From Microbispora sp. ZYX-F-249 (GTDB lineage: Bacteria > Actinomycetota > Actinomycetes > Streptosporangiales > Streptosporangiaceae): a stretch of 64,000 bases of DNA. This document shows positions 32,501 through 42,822 of this stretch, one piece after another. Below the pieces are notes generated by a model. The model was not told the DNA's origin. It was given only the letters and a program-made list of their open reading frames with translations, and made no database searches. Every line of letters starts with the position of its first letter. The stretch's first letter is position 1. The translations under genes were made by a program, and so were the position numbers. The stretch covers positions 186,001-250,000 of the forward strand of contig NZ_JBDJAW010000006.1 in the NCBI RefSeq assembly GCF_039649665.1, read 5' to 3'.

Positions 32501-33634
32501 ATGAGCGTGACTCTCTCCGATGCCCGCGTCGTCACTCCCGACGGCGTCCACGACGGCTGGCTGACCATCGAGGACGGCAGGATCACCCACATCGGGCGCG
32601 GGCGGGCGCCACGCGACGGGTTCGGCCTGGGCGGGCGTACGGTCGTCCCCGGCTTCGTCGACATCCACAGCCACGGCGGAGCCGGCGGAAGCTTCCCCGA
32701 CGGCGACCCCGCGAGCGCCGCCGAGGTCGCCGCCTTCCACCTCGGATGCGGCACGACCACTCTCGTGGCCAGTTTGGTCACCGCCGCGCCCGACACGCTC
32801 ACGCGGGCCGCGGCCACGCTCGCCGACCTGTGCGAGCAGGGCCTCATCGCCGGCATTCATTTCGAGGGGCCGTACATCGCCCGGTCCCGGTGCGGCGCGC
32901 ACGAGCCCACGCTGCTGCGCGAACCGGACCGGGCGGAGTTCCGTGCGCTGGTCAAGGCCGGGCGCGGGCATGTGCGGATGCTGACGATCGCCCCGGAACT
33001 GCCGAACGCGCTCGACGTGATCAGGGACGCCGCCGCCGAGGGGATCGTCGCCGCCCTCGGTCACAGCGACGCCACCTACGAGCAGACGCTCGAGGGCATC
33101 GAGGCGGGGGCGAGCGTGGCGACCCACCTCTACAACGCGATGCCCTCGCTGGGCCACCGCGCGCCGGGGCCGATCGCCGCCCTGCTACAGGACGAGCGGG
33201 TGACGGTCGAGCTCATCAACGACGGGGTCCACGTCCACCCGGCCATGCTGCGCCTGGCCATGGACGCGGCGGGCGCGGACCGTACGGCGCTGATCACCGA
33301 CGCCATGGCGGCCGCGGGCATGGGCGACGGGCGCTACCCGCTCGGCCCGATGACGGTGGACGTGAAGGACGGCGTGGCCCGCCTCGCCGAGGGTGGTTCG
33401 ATCGCCGGCAGCACGCTCACGATGGACGTGGCCTTCCGCCGCACGGTGCGGGAGGTCGGGCGCTCGCTGGTGGACGCCGCCCGCATGGCCTCTCTGACCC
33501 CGGCCCGTGTCCTCGGCCTGGACGGCGAGGCCGGCTCGATCACGGTCGGCAAGTACGCCGATCTGGTCGTGCTCGACGACGATCTGAACGTCGCCGGCGT
33601 GATGCGGCGGGGCGCCTGGGTTCGCCACCCCTGA
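32501..33634 (+). CDS. nagA: N-acetylglucosamine-6-phosphate deacetylase
   Basis: Removes the acetyl group from GlcNAc-6-phosphate in amino-sugar and wall-sugar recycling. The 377 residues include the amidohydrolase metal motif VDIHSHGGAGGSF, the Glu ligand in GIHFEGPYI, LGHSDATY, THLYNAMPSL, and the catalytic Asp region ITDAMAAAGM. ATG 32501 begins the typical beta-sandwich (MSVTLSDARVVTPDG), with GAGGATGG just upstream. It stands alone, without a phosphotransferase system or nagB nearby. Confidence 0.95.
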   Translation: MSVTLSDARVVTPDGVHDGWLTIEDGRITHIGRGRAPRDGFGLGGRTVVPGFVDIHSHGGAGGSFPDGDPASAAEVAAFHLGCGTTTLVASLVTAAPDTLTRAAATLADLCEQGLIAGIHFEGPYIARSRCGAHEPTLLREPDRAEFRALVKAGRGHVRMLTIAPELPNALDVIRDAAAEGIVAALGHSDATYEQTLEGIEAGASVATHLYNAMPSLGHRAPGPIAALLQDERVTVELINDGVHVHPAMLRLAMDAAGADRTALITDAMAAAGMGDGRYPLGPMTVDVKDGVARLAEGGSIAGSTLTMDVAFRRTVREVGRSLVDAARMASLTPARVLGLDGEAGSITVGKYADLVVLDDDLNVAGVMRRGAWVRHP

Positions 33635-33691
33635 TCCGGCGGCCGCGAGACCGTTCGCCGTGCCGTGCCTCCCGGTGGGGGCGCGGCGCGC

Positions 33692-34750
33692 TCAGGGGAT
33701 GATCCGGCGGTGGCGGAAGCCGGCGAAGATGTCCAGGAACATCTGCCGGGTGTCGGCGAACTCGTGGAAACCGAACCGCCGCGCCTTCGAGCCGTCGGCG
33801 ATGAAGTCGTAGTCCCAGGAGAAGACCGCGTCGCCGAAGGCCCACGAGGACACCTCCTGGTAGGAGTGCTTCGCCAGGCCGTGCCGCTCGACCATCGCGT
33901 CCCACAGCGGCTCCTTGTCCGCCATGACCTCCGCCAGCGACATGTGCAGCGGCGGCGCCACCTCCAGGTCGAAGAAGCGGGCGATCTCCGGCCACATCTC
34001 CTCCCACCGGAACAGATCGCCGTTGTTGATGTTGAACGCCTGGTTGGCGCACGCCTCGCTGGTCGCCGCCCACACCGTGGCCTTGGCCAGCAGCGTCGCA
34101 TCGGTCATCTCCAGCAGCGTGCGGTACGCCCCGGGCTTGCCGGGGAACCGCAGCGGCAGGCCCAGTTCCTTGGAGATCGCCGCGTACACCGCGATCACCA
34201 TGGCGAGGTTCATCGGGTTGCCGAGGGCGAAACCGCAGACCACCGAGGGGCGCAGCGCGGACCAGGTCCAGGCCTTGCCCTTCTGGCGTTCTTCGAGGAA
34301 GTTCTGCTGGTCCACGTTGAACTCCGGCGGCATGTGGTGGGGGTCGTCCTCCCGCGCCGGTGTCTTGAACGGCCCGAGGTGCGCGCCGTACACCTTGTAG
34401 CCCTGCATCAGGCTGACGTGGCGCAGGACGGGCGAGGCGGCCTCCACGGCCTCGACGACGTTGACCAGCATGGCGAGGTTGGGCGGCACCAGCTCCGCCC
34501 AGGTCGGCCGGTCCTGGTAGGCGGCGTAGAAGACGTGTGTGACGCGGTCGAGGCCGCGCAGCCGCTCCCGGCAGTCCTCGGCGTTCAGCAGGTCCACGGC
34601 GATGTGCCGGATCCGGCCCGCGTCGGTCCCGCCCCGGCGGGACAGGCCGATCACGTCCCAGTCTCCGAGCTCCACGAGGTGGTCGATCAGGTTGCGGCCG
34701 ATGACGCCGTTCGCCCCGACGACAAGGGCGACCTTGTTGTCCGTGTTCAT
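33692..34750 (-). CDS. PRISE-like SDR reductase
   Basis: A 352-residue NAD(P)-dependent extended SDR resembling the progesterone 5-beta-reductase / iridoid synthase-like (PRISE) family. The cofactor loop is ALVVGANGVIGRNLIDHL. The PRISE Lys is in MQGYKVYGAHLG. The region that normally holds the catalytic Tyr (FYYxQED in relatives) reads FNVDQQNFLEE here, so that Tyr seems to be missing. WSALRPSVVCGFALGNPMNL is the family's C-terminal signature. The substrate is probably an enone or similar, unproven. Divergent from a LysR gene 65 bp away that probably regulates it. Confidence 0.8.
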   Translation of the reverse strand: MNTDNKVALVVGANGVIGRNLIDHLVELGDWDVIGLSRRGGTDAGRIRHIAVDLLNAEDCRERLRGLDRVTHVFYAAYQDRPTWAELVPPNLAMLVNVVEAVEAASPVLRHVSLMQGYKVYGAHLGPFKTPAREDDPHHMPPEFNVDQQNFLEERQKGKAWTWSALRPSVVCGFALGNPMNLAMVIAVYAAISKELGLPLRFPGKPGAYRTLLEMTDATLLAKATVWAATSEACANQAFNINNGDLFRWEEMWPEIARFFDLEVAPPLHMSLAEVMADKEPLWDAMVERHGLAKHSYQEVSSWAFGDAVFSWDYDFIADGSKARRFGFHEFADTRQMFLDIFAGFRHRRIIP

Positions 34751-34788
34751 GGCTCAAGCTTCGGGCAAGCACCAGTGATAAGTCCAAG

Positions 34789-34820
34789 ACATGTCTTTCA
34801 CATGTCCCATAACATATGTT
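34789..34820. promoter_or_regulatory. palindromes in SDR/LysR divergent promoter
   Basis: Two ACATGT palindromes five bases apart, then a 10-bp palindrome AACATATGTT at 34811-34820. All lie in the 65-bp gap between the SDR and LysR starts, matching the usual placement of LysR sites. The last one overlaps the earlier ATG (34816) of the LysR gene. Confidence 0.5.
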
Positions 34821-34821
34821 C

Positions 34822-35805
34822 ATGGCAAGCCTGCGGCAGCTCGAGTACCTGGTCACGATCGTGGAGGAGGGGTCGTTCACCAGGGCGGCCGAGCTCCTCC
34901 ACGTGTCCCAGCCCGCGCTGTCCCACCAGGTGCGGGCGCTCGAACGCGAAGTCGGCGGCCCGCTCCTCGAACGTCTTCCCCGGGCGGTACGGCTCACCGC
35001 GATGGGCCGGGCGATGCTGCCGCACGCCCGGGCCGCGCTGGCCGACGCGGAGCGGGCGCGGTGCGCGGCACGACAGGCCGGCGGCCTGGAGACCGGGGAG
35101 CTCCAGGTCGCGACCCTCTATTCGGTGAGCCTCGGCGTGCTGCCGCCCGCGCTGCGTGCCTGGCGGCGCTCGCATCCCGGCGTACGGGTCAGGCTGTTCG
35201 AGCATTCGCACGCCGAGCAGTTGCGCGAGGCGATGGTCGCCGGCCAGGCGGACCTCGCCATCGGGCCGGCCCCGCGCGACTGGGACGGCCCCGTCACGCC
35301 GCTCGGCACCGAACCGTTCCTCGTCGTGCTGCCCGCCGACGACCCGGCGGGCCGCCCGGGCGACGGCGCCGACGGTGTGCGGGGAGCGGACAGCACGCAC
35401 GGCGCACACGGTCCGGACGGCGCGGACGCTTCGGACGGCGCGCAGACTGTGGACCTGACGGCGCTGGCCGACCGCGACTGGGTGCACTTCGCGCCGGGCA
35501 ACGGGCTCGGCGAGATCCTCGACCAGGCGTGCGCGGCCGCCGGTTTCCAGCCGCGGGCCGCCGTGCGCACCGAGCAGACCGCCGCCGCGCCCGTCCTCGC
35601 CGCCGCCGGGCTGGGTCCCACCCTGGTGCCCGCCAACGTCATCCCTCCCCATTTCGACGGACGCGTGCTGTGGCCCCGGCCGCCCGTGGAGCGCCTCATG
35701 ACGGCCTACACGCGGGGCCGCCCCGATCCTCTCGCCGCCGCCTTCATCGCGACGCTCGGGCATGCGGCGTGCCTGGTGCCCGCCCACGTACGCGCCCTCC
35801 GCTGA
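34822..35805 (+). CDS. LysR family transcriptional regulator
   Basis: A 327-residue regulator. The winged helix-turn-helix reads LRQLEYLVTIVEEGSFTRAA then LHVSQPALSHQVRALE. The C-terminal effector domain starts near residue 90. It carries an unusual Ala/Asp/Gly/His-rich insertion near residues 190-215 that is absent from typical family members. Two starts are possible, ATG 34816 and ATG 34822; neither has a clear ribosome site, so the message could be leaderless. The divergent PRISE-like reductase is the likely target. Confidence 0.9.
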   Translation: MASLRQLEYLVTIVEEGSFTRAAELLHVSQPALSHQVRALEREVGGPLLERLPRAVRLTAMGRAMLPHARAALADAERARCAARQAGGLETGELQVATLYSVSLGVLPPALRAWRRSHPGVRVRLFEHSHAEQLREAMVAGQADLAIGPAPRDWDGPVTPLGTEPFLVVLPADDPAGRPGDGADGVRGADSTHGAHGPDGADASDGAQTVDLTALADRDWVHFAPGNGLGEILDQACAAAGFQPRAAVRTEQTAAAPVLAAAGLGPTLVPANVIPPHFDGRVLWPRPPVERLMTAYTRGRPDPLAAAFIATLGHAACLVPAHVRALR

Positions 35806-35831
35806 GGAACCCGGCGGACGGCCGCGGCCGG

Positions 35832-36254
35832 TCAGCCGGCGCGCCGGGCGCGGGTCAGGGCGAGCCAGCCGACGACCACGCCGGCCGGCCCCACCACCAG
35901 GGCGACCCAGCCCCCGACGATTCCGTAGCCGGTGCCGGGACCACCCTCGGCGGCGGCCACGACCAGCCCGCCGATGACCGTGCAGGCCAGCGCGGCCACC
36001 AGGGCGACGACGGCCCCGCTTCTCGCGTCGCCGATGCCGATACGGCCCGCGGAGCGGGCCAGGGCCAGCCCGCCGACGACCACGCCGGCCAGCCCCAGCA
36101 CTATGGCCACCAAGGACCAGAGACGTCCGGCGGTCATGGCGTAGGCGCCGACGCCGGCCGGCTGGACCAGGAGAAGCGCCGCCGACGGCGTGGCACGCCC
36201 GGCGTGTCGGAGCAGGACGGTCGGGGCGGCGGAAAACAGGTGACGGACGGACAT
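35832..36254 (-). CDS. small membrane protein, DUF6223-like
   Basis: A 140-residue protein with three or four hydrophobic segments and a repeated pattern of LVAIVLGLAGVVVGGLALARS and VALVVGPAGVVVGWLALTRAR. The middle GRIGIGDARSGAVVALVAAL resembles the DUF6223 family of actinobacterial membrane proteins. ATG 36254 was preferred over an upstream ATG at 36290, because the hydrophobic start then works as a signal or first span. Function unknown. It is divergent from the two-component system. Confidence 0.65.
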   Translation of the reverse strand: MSVRHLFSAAPTVLLRHAGRATPSAALLLVQPAGVGAYAMTAGRLWSLVAIVLGLAGVVVGGLALARSAGRIGIGDARSGAVVALVAALACTVIGGLVVAAAEGGPGTGYGIVGGWVALVVGPAGVVVGWLALTRARRAG

Positions 36255-36473
36255 GAGGGTGCTCTTTCTCCTCGTACGACGGAACCTCACCCGAGCATGT
36301 CCGCCGGACCCGCCGCCGGTCGTCCGCCGCGAGCGGGCGATCGGCGCTGCCGCCGGTGCCGCACCCGGCTGCCGCGGGCGCCGCAGCAGCGGTGGAAGTA
36401 CCGCGGACGCGGTAGGCGGCCGATCATCCGCGCGGAGGAGCCTCCCGCGCCGGCATCAGGCTAGGGTGCGCGC

Positions 36474-37589
36474 ATGAGGTCAGTCCGGTCCGATGTCAGA
36501 GACTGGGCGATCGCCGTCTGCGTGGCGGCGGCGCTGCTCGTGACCGGGCTGTCCAAGCAACACCAGGCGACCGGCCTCGATCCGGTCGGCTACACGCTGC
36601 TGGTGGCCGGTGGCCTGGCACTGGCCGCGAGCCGCAGGGCGCCGGTTCCCGTCCTGGCCGTCACGGGGCTGTGCGCGGTGGGTTACCAGGCGGCCGGTTT
36701 CGACGTGCCCGCCGTCGCGTACCTGTTCGCGGTGTACGCCGCGATGCGGGCGGGACACCGCGCCATCACGGTGGCGGCGAGCGTGACGACGCTGGCCGCT
36801 CTCCCCCTCGCGGCCCTGGCGTCGGGCCTGCACGACGCGGGCGCGGCGCTCGCGCACGCCCGTGGCGCCCTCGAACTGGCCTGGCTGATCGCGGCCGGCG
36901 CGGCGGGCGAGGCGCTGCGGCAGGCCGAGCGCCGGGCGGAGGAGGCCGAGCGCACCCGTGAGGAGACCGCGCGGCGCCGCGCCGACGAGGAGCGGCTGCA
37001 CATCGCGCGGGAGCTGCACGACTCGCTGACCCACCAGATCTCGGTCATCAAGGTGCAGGCGGAGGTCGCCGTGCACGTGGCGCGCAAGCGGGGTGAACAG
37101 GTGCCGGAGGCCCTGCTGGCGATCCGGGAGGCCGGCCGTGAGGCGGCCCGCGAACTGCGGGCGACCCTCGAGGCGCTGCGTGACGACGGCGACAACCCGG
37201 CGCGCGGGCTCGACCACGTGCCGGACCTGGTGCGACGGGCCCGGACGACCGGCCTCGACGCGACGCTGACGATCGAGGGACACCGCGACGACGTGCCGGC
37301 CGCGGTGGACCGGACGGTCTACCGAATCGTCCAGGAGTCACTGACCAACATCGCCAGGCACGCCGCCGCCACCAGCGCGGCGGTCCGGATCGACTACCGT
37401 CCGGACGCCCTGGTCGTACGGGTCGACGACGACGGAAAGGCCACCCCCGGCACCGCGCCCGTGCCCGGCGTCGGACTGCTCGGGATGCGCGAACGCGTCA
37501 CCGCCCTCGGCGGTCGGCTGCGCGCGGAGCCGCGCGGCGAGGGCGGCTTCACCGTCCACGCCGAGCTCCCGGTGGAGCGGACGCCGTGA
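36474..37589 (+). CDS. NarL-type sensor histidine kinase
   Basis: A 371-residue membrane sensor kinase. About four or five membrane spans occupy residues 10-145, then a coiled linker, the HisKA_3 dimerisation box ARELHDSLTHQISVI with phospho-His at about residue 182, and an ATPase domain with ESLTNIARHA (N box) and GVGLLGMRERVTALGG (G box). There is no large sensor domain, so it may sense within the membrane. It overlaps the response regulator start by four bases (GTGA), a standard kinase/regulator pair. Its signal is unknown. Confidence 0.93.
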   Translation: MRSVRSDVRDWAIAVCVAAALLVTGLSKQHQATGLDPVGYTLLVAGGLALAASRRAPVPVLAVTGLCAVGYQAAGFDVPAVAYLFAVYAAMRAGHRAITVAASVTTLAALPLAALASGLHDAGAALAHARGALELAWLIAAGAAGEALRQAERRAEEAERTREETARRRADEERLHIARELHDSLTHQISVIKVQAEVAVHVARKRGEQVPEALLAIREAGREAARELRATLEALRDDGDNPARGLDHVPDLVRRARTTGLDATLTIEGHRDDVPAAVDRTVYRIVQESLTNIARHAAATSAAVRIDYRPDALVVRVDDDGKATPGTAPVPGVGLLGMRERVTALGGRLRAEPRGEGGFTVHAELPVERTP

Positions 37590-38248
37590 TCCGGGTCCTG
37601 CTGGTCGACGACCAGCCGCTCCTGCGCGGCGGATTCCGCGCGCTTCTCGACCTCGAAGACGACATCGAGGTGGTCGCCGAGGCCGGCGACGGGAGGGAGG
37701 GCCTGGCTCTGGTCAGGCGGCACCTGCCCGACGTCGCTCTCATCGACATCCAGATGCCGGGCGTCGACGGCATCGAGGCGACCCGGCGTATCGCCGCGGA
37801 CCCGGCGCTGGCCGGGGTGCACGTCGTGATCCTGACCAACTACGGCCTGGACGAGTACGTCTTCAACGCGTTGCGGGCCGGCGCGGCCGGCTTCCTCGTC
37901 AAGGACATCCTGCCGGAAGACTTCCTGCACGCCGTGCGCGTCGCCGCGCGCGGCGACGCCCTGCTCGCGCCGTCGATCACCCGCAAGCTGATCGACCGGT
38001 ACGTCACCCAGCCGCTCCACACGGGCGCCGGCCCGGAACCGGCGGAGCTGACCAACCGCGAACGCGAGGCCGTCGCCCTGGTCGCCCACGGCCTGTCCAA
38101 CGACCAGATCGCCGACCGCATGATGATCAGCCCGATGACCGCGAAGACCCACGTCAACCGGGCCATGGCCAAGCTCCACGCCCGTGACCGCGCGCAGCTC
38201 GTGGTCTTCGCCTACGAGTCCGGCCTGGTGACCCCGCGCGGGCGCTGA
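37586..38248 (+). CDS. NarL/LuxR family response regulator
   Basis: A 220-residue regulator partnered with the kinase just upstream. Receiver residues are visible: acidic pair in VDDQPLL, phospho-acceptor Asp at about residue 54 (VALIDIQMPG), Thr in ILTNYG and Lys in FLVKDI. The LuxR-type helix-turn-helix (LTNREREAVALVAHGLSNDQIADRM) fills the C-terminal 65 residues. The start is GTG 37586. Transcription probably ends at the hairpin 38360-38388. Targets unknown. Confidence 0.95.
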   Translation: MIRVLLVDDQPLLRGGFRALLDLEDDIEVVAEAGDGREGLALVRRHLPDVALIDIQMPGVDGIEATRRIAADPALAGVHVVILTNYGLDEYVFNALRAGAAGFLVKDILPEDFLHAVRVAARGDALLAPSITRKLIDRYVTQPLHTGAGPEPAELTNREREAVALVAHGLSNDQIADRMMISPMTAKTHVNRAMAKLHARDRAQLVVFAYESGLVTPRGR

Positions 38249-38320
38249 CGCGGCGCCCGAGTTCGAGGGGAGCCCGCGCCCCGAGGCCGGGGCCGGGCGT
38301 TCTGAGCAGCGCCGAAGGCG

Positions 38321-38376
38321 CGGAGCGGGGGCCGGGGCGCCCGGAGCGGGGCCGGGGCGCCCGGAGCGGGGCCGGG
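38321..38376. repeat. 20-bp GC-rich tandem repeat
   Basis: Nearly three copies of a 20-bp unit (CCGGAGCGGGGCCGGGGCGC) between the response regulator and guaB3. The last copy forms the left arm of the terminator hairpin. Confidence 0.8.
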
Positions 38377-38388
38377 CCCCGCTCCGGG
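38360..38388. terminator. bidirectional GC-rich hairpin
   Basis: A 14-bp perfect stem (CCCGGAGCGGGGCC) around a single G, between the convergent response regulator and guaB3 genes and eight bases from the guaB3 stop. It lacks a T-tract on either side, as is common in high-GC actinomycetes. Confidence 0.7.
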
Positions 38389-38395
38389 TGACGGC

Positions 38396-39514
38396 TCAGC
38401 GCTGCGGCGGGGCGACGACCACCTCGACGCGCTGGAACTCCTTGAGGTCGGAGTATCCGGCCGTGGCCATCGTGCGGCGCAGCGCGCCGAGCAGGTTCAT
38501 CGAGCCGTCGGCCAGCGACGACGGGCCGTGCAGGATCTCCTTCAGCGTGCCGATGGTGCCGAACTCGACCCGCTTGCCGCGCGGCAGCTCGGGGTGGTGC
38601 GCCTCGGACCCCCAGTGGAACCCGCGGCCCGGGGCCTCGCTGGCCCGCGCGAGCGGCGAGCCCACCATGACGGCGTCCGCGCCGCAGGCGATCGCCTTGG
38701 CGATGTCGCCGGAGCCGCCCATGCCGCCGTCGGCGATGACGTGGACGTACCGGCCGCCCGACTCGTCCATGTAGTCGCGGCGGGCCGCGGCCACGTCGGA
38801 GATCGCGGTGGCCATCGGCACGACCACGCCCAGCACGTTGCGGGTGGTGTGCGAGGCGCCGCCGCCGAAGCCGACCAGCACGCCGGCCGCGCCGGTCCGC
38901 ATGAGGTGCAGCGCCGCCGTGTACGTCGCGCAGCCGCCCACGATGACCGGGACGTCGAGCTCGTAGATGAACTGCTTGAGGTTGAGCGGCTCGGCCCGGC
39001 CCGACACGTGCTCCGCGGAGACCGTCGTGCCGCGGATCACGAAGATGTCCACGCCCGCGTCGATCACGGCCTTGTGGTGCTGCACGGTGCGCTGCGGCGA
39101 CAGCCGTACGGCGGTCGTGACGCCGGCGGCGCGGATCTCCTCGATGCGCCGGCCGATCAGCTCGTCCTTGATCGGCGCGGTGTAGATCTCCTGCAGCCGC
39201 CGGGTCGCGGCCTCCCGGTCGAGGGTGGCCACCTCCTCCAGCAGCGGCGCGGGGTCCTCGTAACGGGTCCAGAGCCCTTCGAGGTCGAGCACGCCGAGGC
39301 CGCCCAGGCGCCCGATCTCGATGGCCGTCTGCGGCGACACGACGCTGTCCATCGGGCTCGCGACGAGCGGAGAGTCGAACCGGTAGGCGTCGATCTGCCA
39401 GGAGATCGACACCTCCTCCGGGTCGCGGGTGCGCCGGGAGGGCACGATGCCGATCTCGTCCAGCGCGTAGGCACGCCGTCCGCTCTTGCCGCGCCCGATC
39501 TCCACCTGTGTCAT
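38396..39514 (-). CDS. guaB3: GuaB3-type IMP dehydrogenase family protein
   Basis: A 372-residue IMP-dehydrogenase-like barrel of the actinobacterial GuaB3 group (Rv3410c in M. tuberculosis). It lacks the two CBS domains of GuaB. At the place of the catalytic Cys loop it reads FVIRGTTVSAEHVSG, without Cys, as in other GuaB3 proteins. The start MTQVEIGRGKSGRRAY is conserved. Role unsettled in most hosts. It lies 32 bp downstream of guaB on the same strand and is probably co-transcribed. Confidence 0.95.
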   Translation of the reverse strand: MTQVEIGRGKSGRRAYALDEIGIVPSRRTRDPEEVSISWQIDAYRFDSPLVASPMDSVVSPQTAIEIGRLGGLGVLDLEGLWTRYEDPAPLLEEVATLDREAATRRLQEIYTAPIKDELIGRRIEEIRAAGVTTAVRLSPQRTVQHHKAVIDAGVDIFVIRGTTVSAEHVSGRAEPLNLKQFIYELDVPVIVGGCATYTAALHLMRTGAAGVLVGFGGGASHTTRNVLGVVVPMATAISDVAAARRDYMDESGGRYVHVIADGGMGGSGDIAKAIACGADAVMVGSPLARASEAPGRGFHWGSEAHHPELPRGKRVEFGTIGTLKEILHGPSSLADGSMNLLGALRRTMATAGYSDLKEFQRVEVVVAPPQR

Positions 39515-39546
39515 ATCGCCTGTTCTTTCCGTTTCTTCCGGTACGA

Positions 39547-41127
<1,581 letters not shown>

Positions 41128-41141
41128 TCAAGAGGGATGGC

Positions 41142-41178
41142 ACAAAAAGTGGGGGGACCGGCTCCCGGTCCCCCCACT
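41142..41178 (-). terminator. strong intrinsic terminator in the guaB upstream region
   Basis: Read leftward, it has a 14-bp perfect stem (AGTGGGGGGACCGG, loop GAG) followed at once by five T. This is the best intrinsic terminator in the window, pointing at guaB from upstream. It could end an unseen leftward transcript, such as a small RNA, or act as an attenuator in the guaB leader. Confidence 0.8.
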
Positions 41179-41510
41179 TCCCCGCGTCGCGCCTGCCACG
41201 CCCGTCGAGCCCCCCTCCGCGCCCGGCAGACGCGGCGTTCCCGGCTAACGCTGGGTCAAGGATGCGTCACACAGCGTCCATGCGCAATGGCGTAACGTGC
41301 AACTGCACAAAGATGCATTTCGCGCTTCGAAACTGCGACCGAAACAAAATGCGATCACTCACATCCATACAAAAGCCGCCACGTTCCAACCGTGCCGAAT
41401 GTGCGAACAGGACGGACAACAGGGAAAAGCCACGCTATTGTCACGCGGAGCGAGGCGAGATGAGGACCGAAGTCGGAGCGCCGGACGCCGGGAGACGTTT
41501 TCGACCGATG

Positions 41511-41598
41511 GACCGGTGCGGCCAATGCGACCGGTCCGGCCAATGCGACCAGCGCGTTGTGATCAGTGCGACGTGATCAGTGCGACGCGATCAGCGCC
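41511..41598. repeat. 18-bp and 14-bp tandem repeats upstream of the regulator
   Basis: Two 18-bp units (GACCGGTGCGGCCAATGC with one mismatch, 41511-41546) are followed by two exact 14-bp units GTGATCAGTGCGAC (41559-41586) and a third diverged copy. They end about 30 bp before the ATG at 41631. Confidence 0.85.
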
Positions 41599-41630
41599 CT
41601 GAGACCGGCGCGACCACCGACGGAGCGAGC

Positions 41631-42635
41631 ATGAGTACGACGCGCAACGCCGATTCTCGAACCGGCCCCCTCGAAAGCCTGGGCCTGTCCCCCGGCCAGG
41701 CGGCCCTCTACACGGCCATGCTGCGGCTGCACCGCGCCACGCTCACGGAGCTGGCCGAGGCGGTCGGCCGGCCCGCCGAGGACGTGCTCGACGCCCTGGA
41801 CGGGCTCGTACGGCTCGGCGCGGTGAACCGGCGGCGGGAGGAGTTCCTCGCGCGGCATCCGGCCGCGGCGATCGGACGGCTGGTGGCCGAGAGGCTGGAC
41901 CGCATGGCCAGGGAGACCCGCCAGATCGACGAGGTGCTGGCCGCGGCCGGACGCCTGGCCCATCACTACGACGCCGGCCGCGACTGGCGCAGCGGCCGGT
42001 TCACGGTCGAGCCGATGAGCGGTGCGGACGAGCTGTGCGAGAGCGTGATCGGCCTCGCGCTGCAGGCGCCCCCCGCCGAGCTGGTCATGGCCGTGCCGGA
42101 CCGCCGCACCATGGCCCGGTTCGCCGACGGGTACGGCGGCCAGTGGCTCCAGGCCGCCGCCGACGGCATCCTGCGCCTGCGGATCGTCGTGGCGCTCGAC
42201 GCCCTGTCCTCACCCGCCGTACGGGAGACGTGCGGGCGTCTGTCCACGGCGGGCGCGAGGCTGCGCGCCCTCGACGCGGTGCCGAGCTGGTTCTTCGCGC
42301 TCGGCGACGGCGCCGCGGGGCTGCCCGCCGAGTGGGGCGTCCCGCTGCCCGAGCACTCCTACAACTGCTACCTGGTCCACGCTCCGGTGGCGGTGGGGGC
42401 GCTGCGGGCGCTGTTCGAGGAGCTGTGGGCCCGGGCCGCGCCGATCTCCCCGCACAACAACGTGCTGCAGGTGCTGCGGCTGGCCGCCCACGGCCTGTCC
42501 GACGACGCCGTGGCCCGCCACCTCGGGGTGTCCGTGCGCACGGTGCGGGCCAGATTCGCCGAGGCGATGTCGGAGCTCGGGGCGCAGTCCCGCTTCCAGG
42601 CGGGGGTGGAGGCCGCCCGCCGGGGCTGGCTGTGA
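41631..42635 (+). CDS. TrmB/LuxR-type transcriptional regulator
   Basis: A 334-residue regulator. The N-terminal 70 residues look like a TrmB-type winged helix (SPGQAALYTAMLRLHRATLTELAEAVG). The middle resembles the phospholipase-D-like sensor part of such proteins. The C-terminus is a LuxR-type helix-turn-helix (LAAHGLSDDAVARHLGVSVRTVRARFAEA). This double-HTH layout is common in actinomycetes, where ligands are mostly unknown. Start ATG 41631 follows GGAGCGAGC. It replaces the whiB3/bldM-type genes found nearby in relatives. Confidence 0.82.
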   Translation: MSTTRNADSRTGPLESLGLSPGQAALYTAMLRLHRATLTELAEAVGRPAEDVLDALDGLVRLGAVNRRREEFLARHPAAAIGRLVAERLDRMARETRQIDEVLAAAGRLAHHYDAGRDWRSGRFTVEPMSGADELCESVIGLALQAPPAELVMAVPDRRTMARFADGYGGQWLQAAADGILRLRIVVALDALSSPAVRETCGRLSTAGARLRALDAVPSWFFALGDGAAGLPAEWGVPLPEHSYNCYLVHAPVAVGALRALFEELWARAAPISPHNNVLQVLRLAAHGLSDDAVARHLGVSVRTVRARFAEAMSELGAQSRFQAGVEAARRGWL

Positions 42636-42674
42636 CGCGGCCGACTGTGACGGGGCCCGCTGTGACGCGGGGCG
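42630..42674. repeat. three 15-bp repeats at the regulator 3' end
   Basis: Three copies of CTGTGACG followed by GC-rich sequence at 15-bp period; the first includes the stop codon of the regulator gene. Confidence 0.7.
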
Positions 42675-42822
42675 CGGGGCACGTCAAGGCTGCGACGACG
42701 AGGTCTGTGTCGCCAGGTCAGCGTCGCCGAGGATGGGACACCGGAGTCCCGGGCCGCGGCCCGACGAGCAGATGGAGCGCACTTATCCTCGTGGAGGGGG
42801 CGGTGGTCATAAGGTGGGATGC

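Noticed and set aside
41262-41576. Rightward frame of 104 codons in the guaB intergenic region
   Set aside because: Amino-acid composition is unlike neighbours, it has no ribosome site and it runs through tandem repeats.
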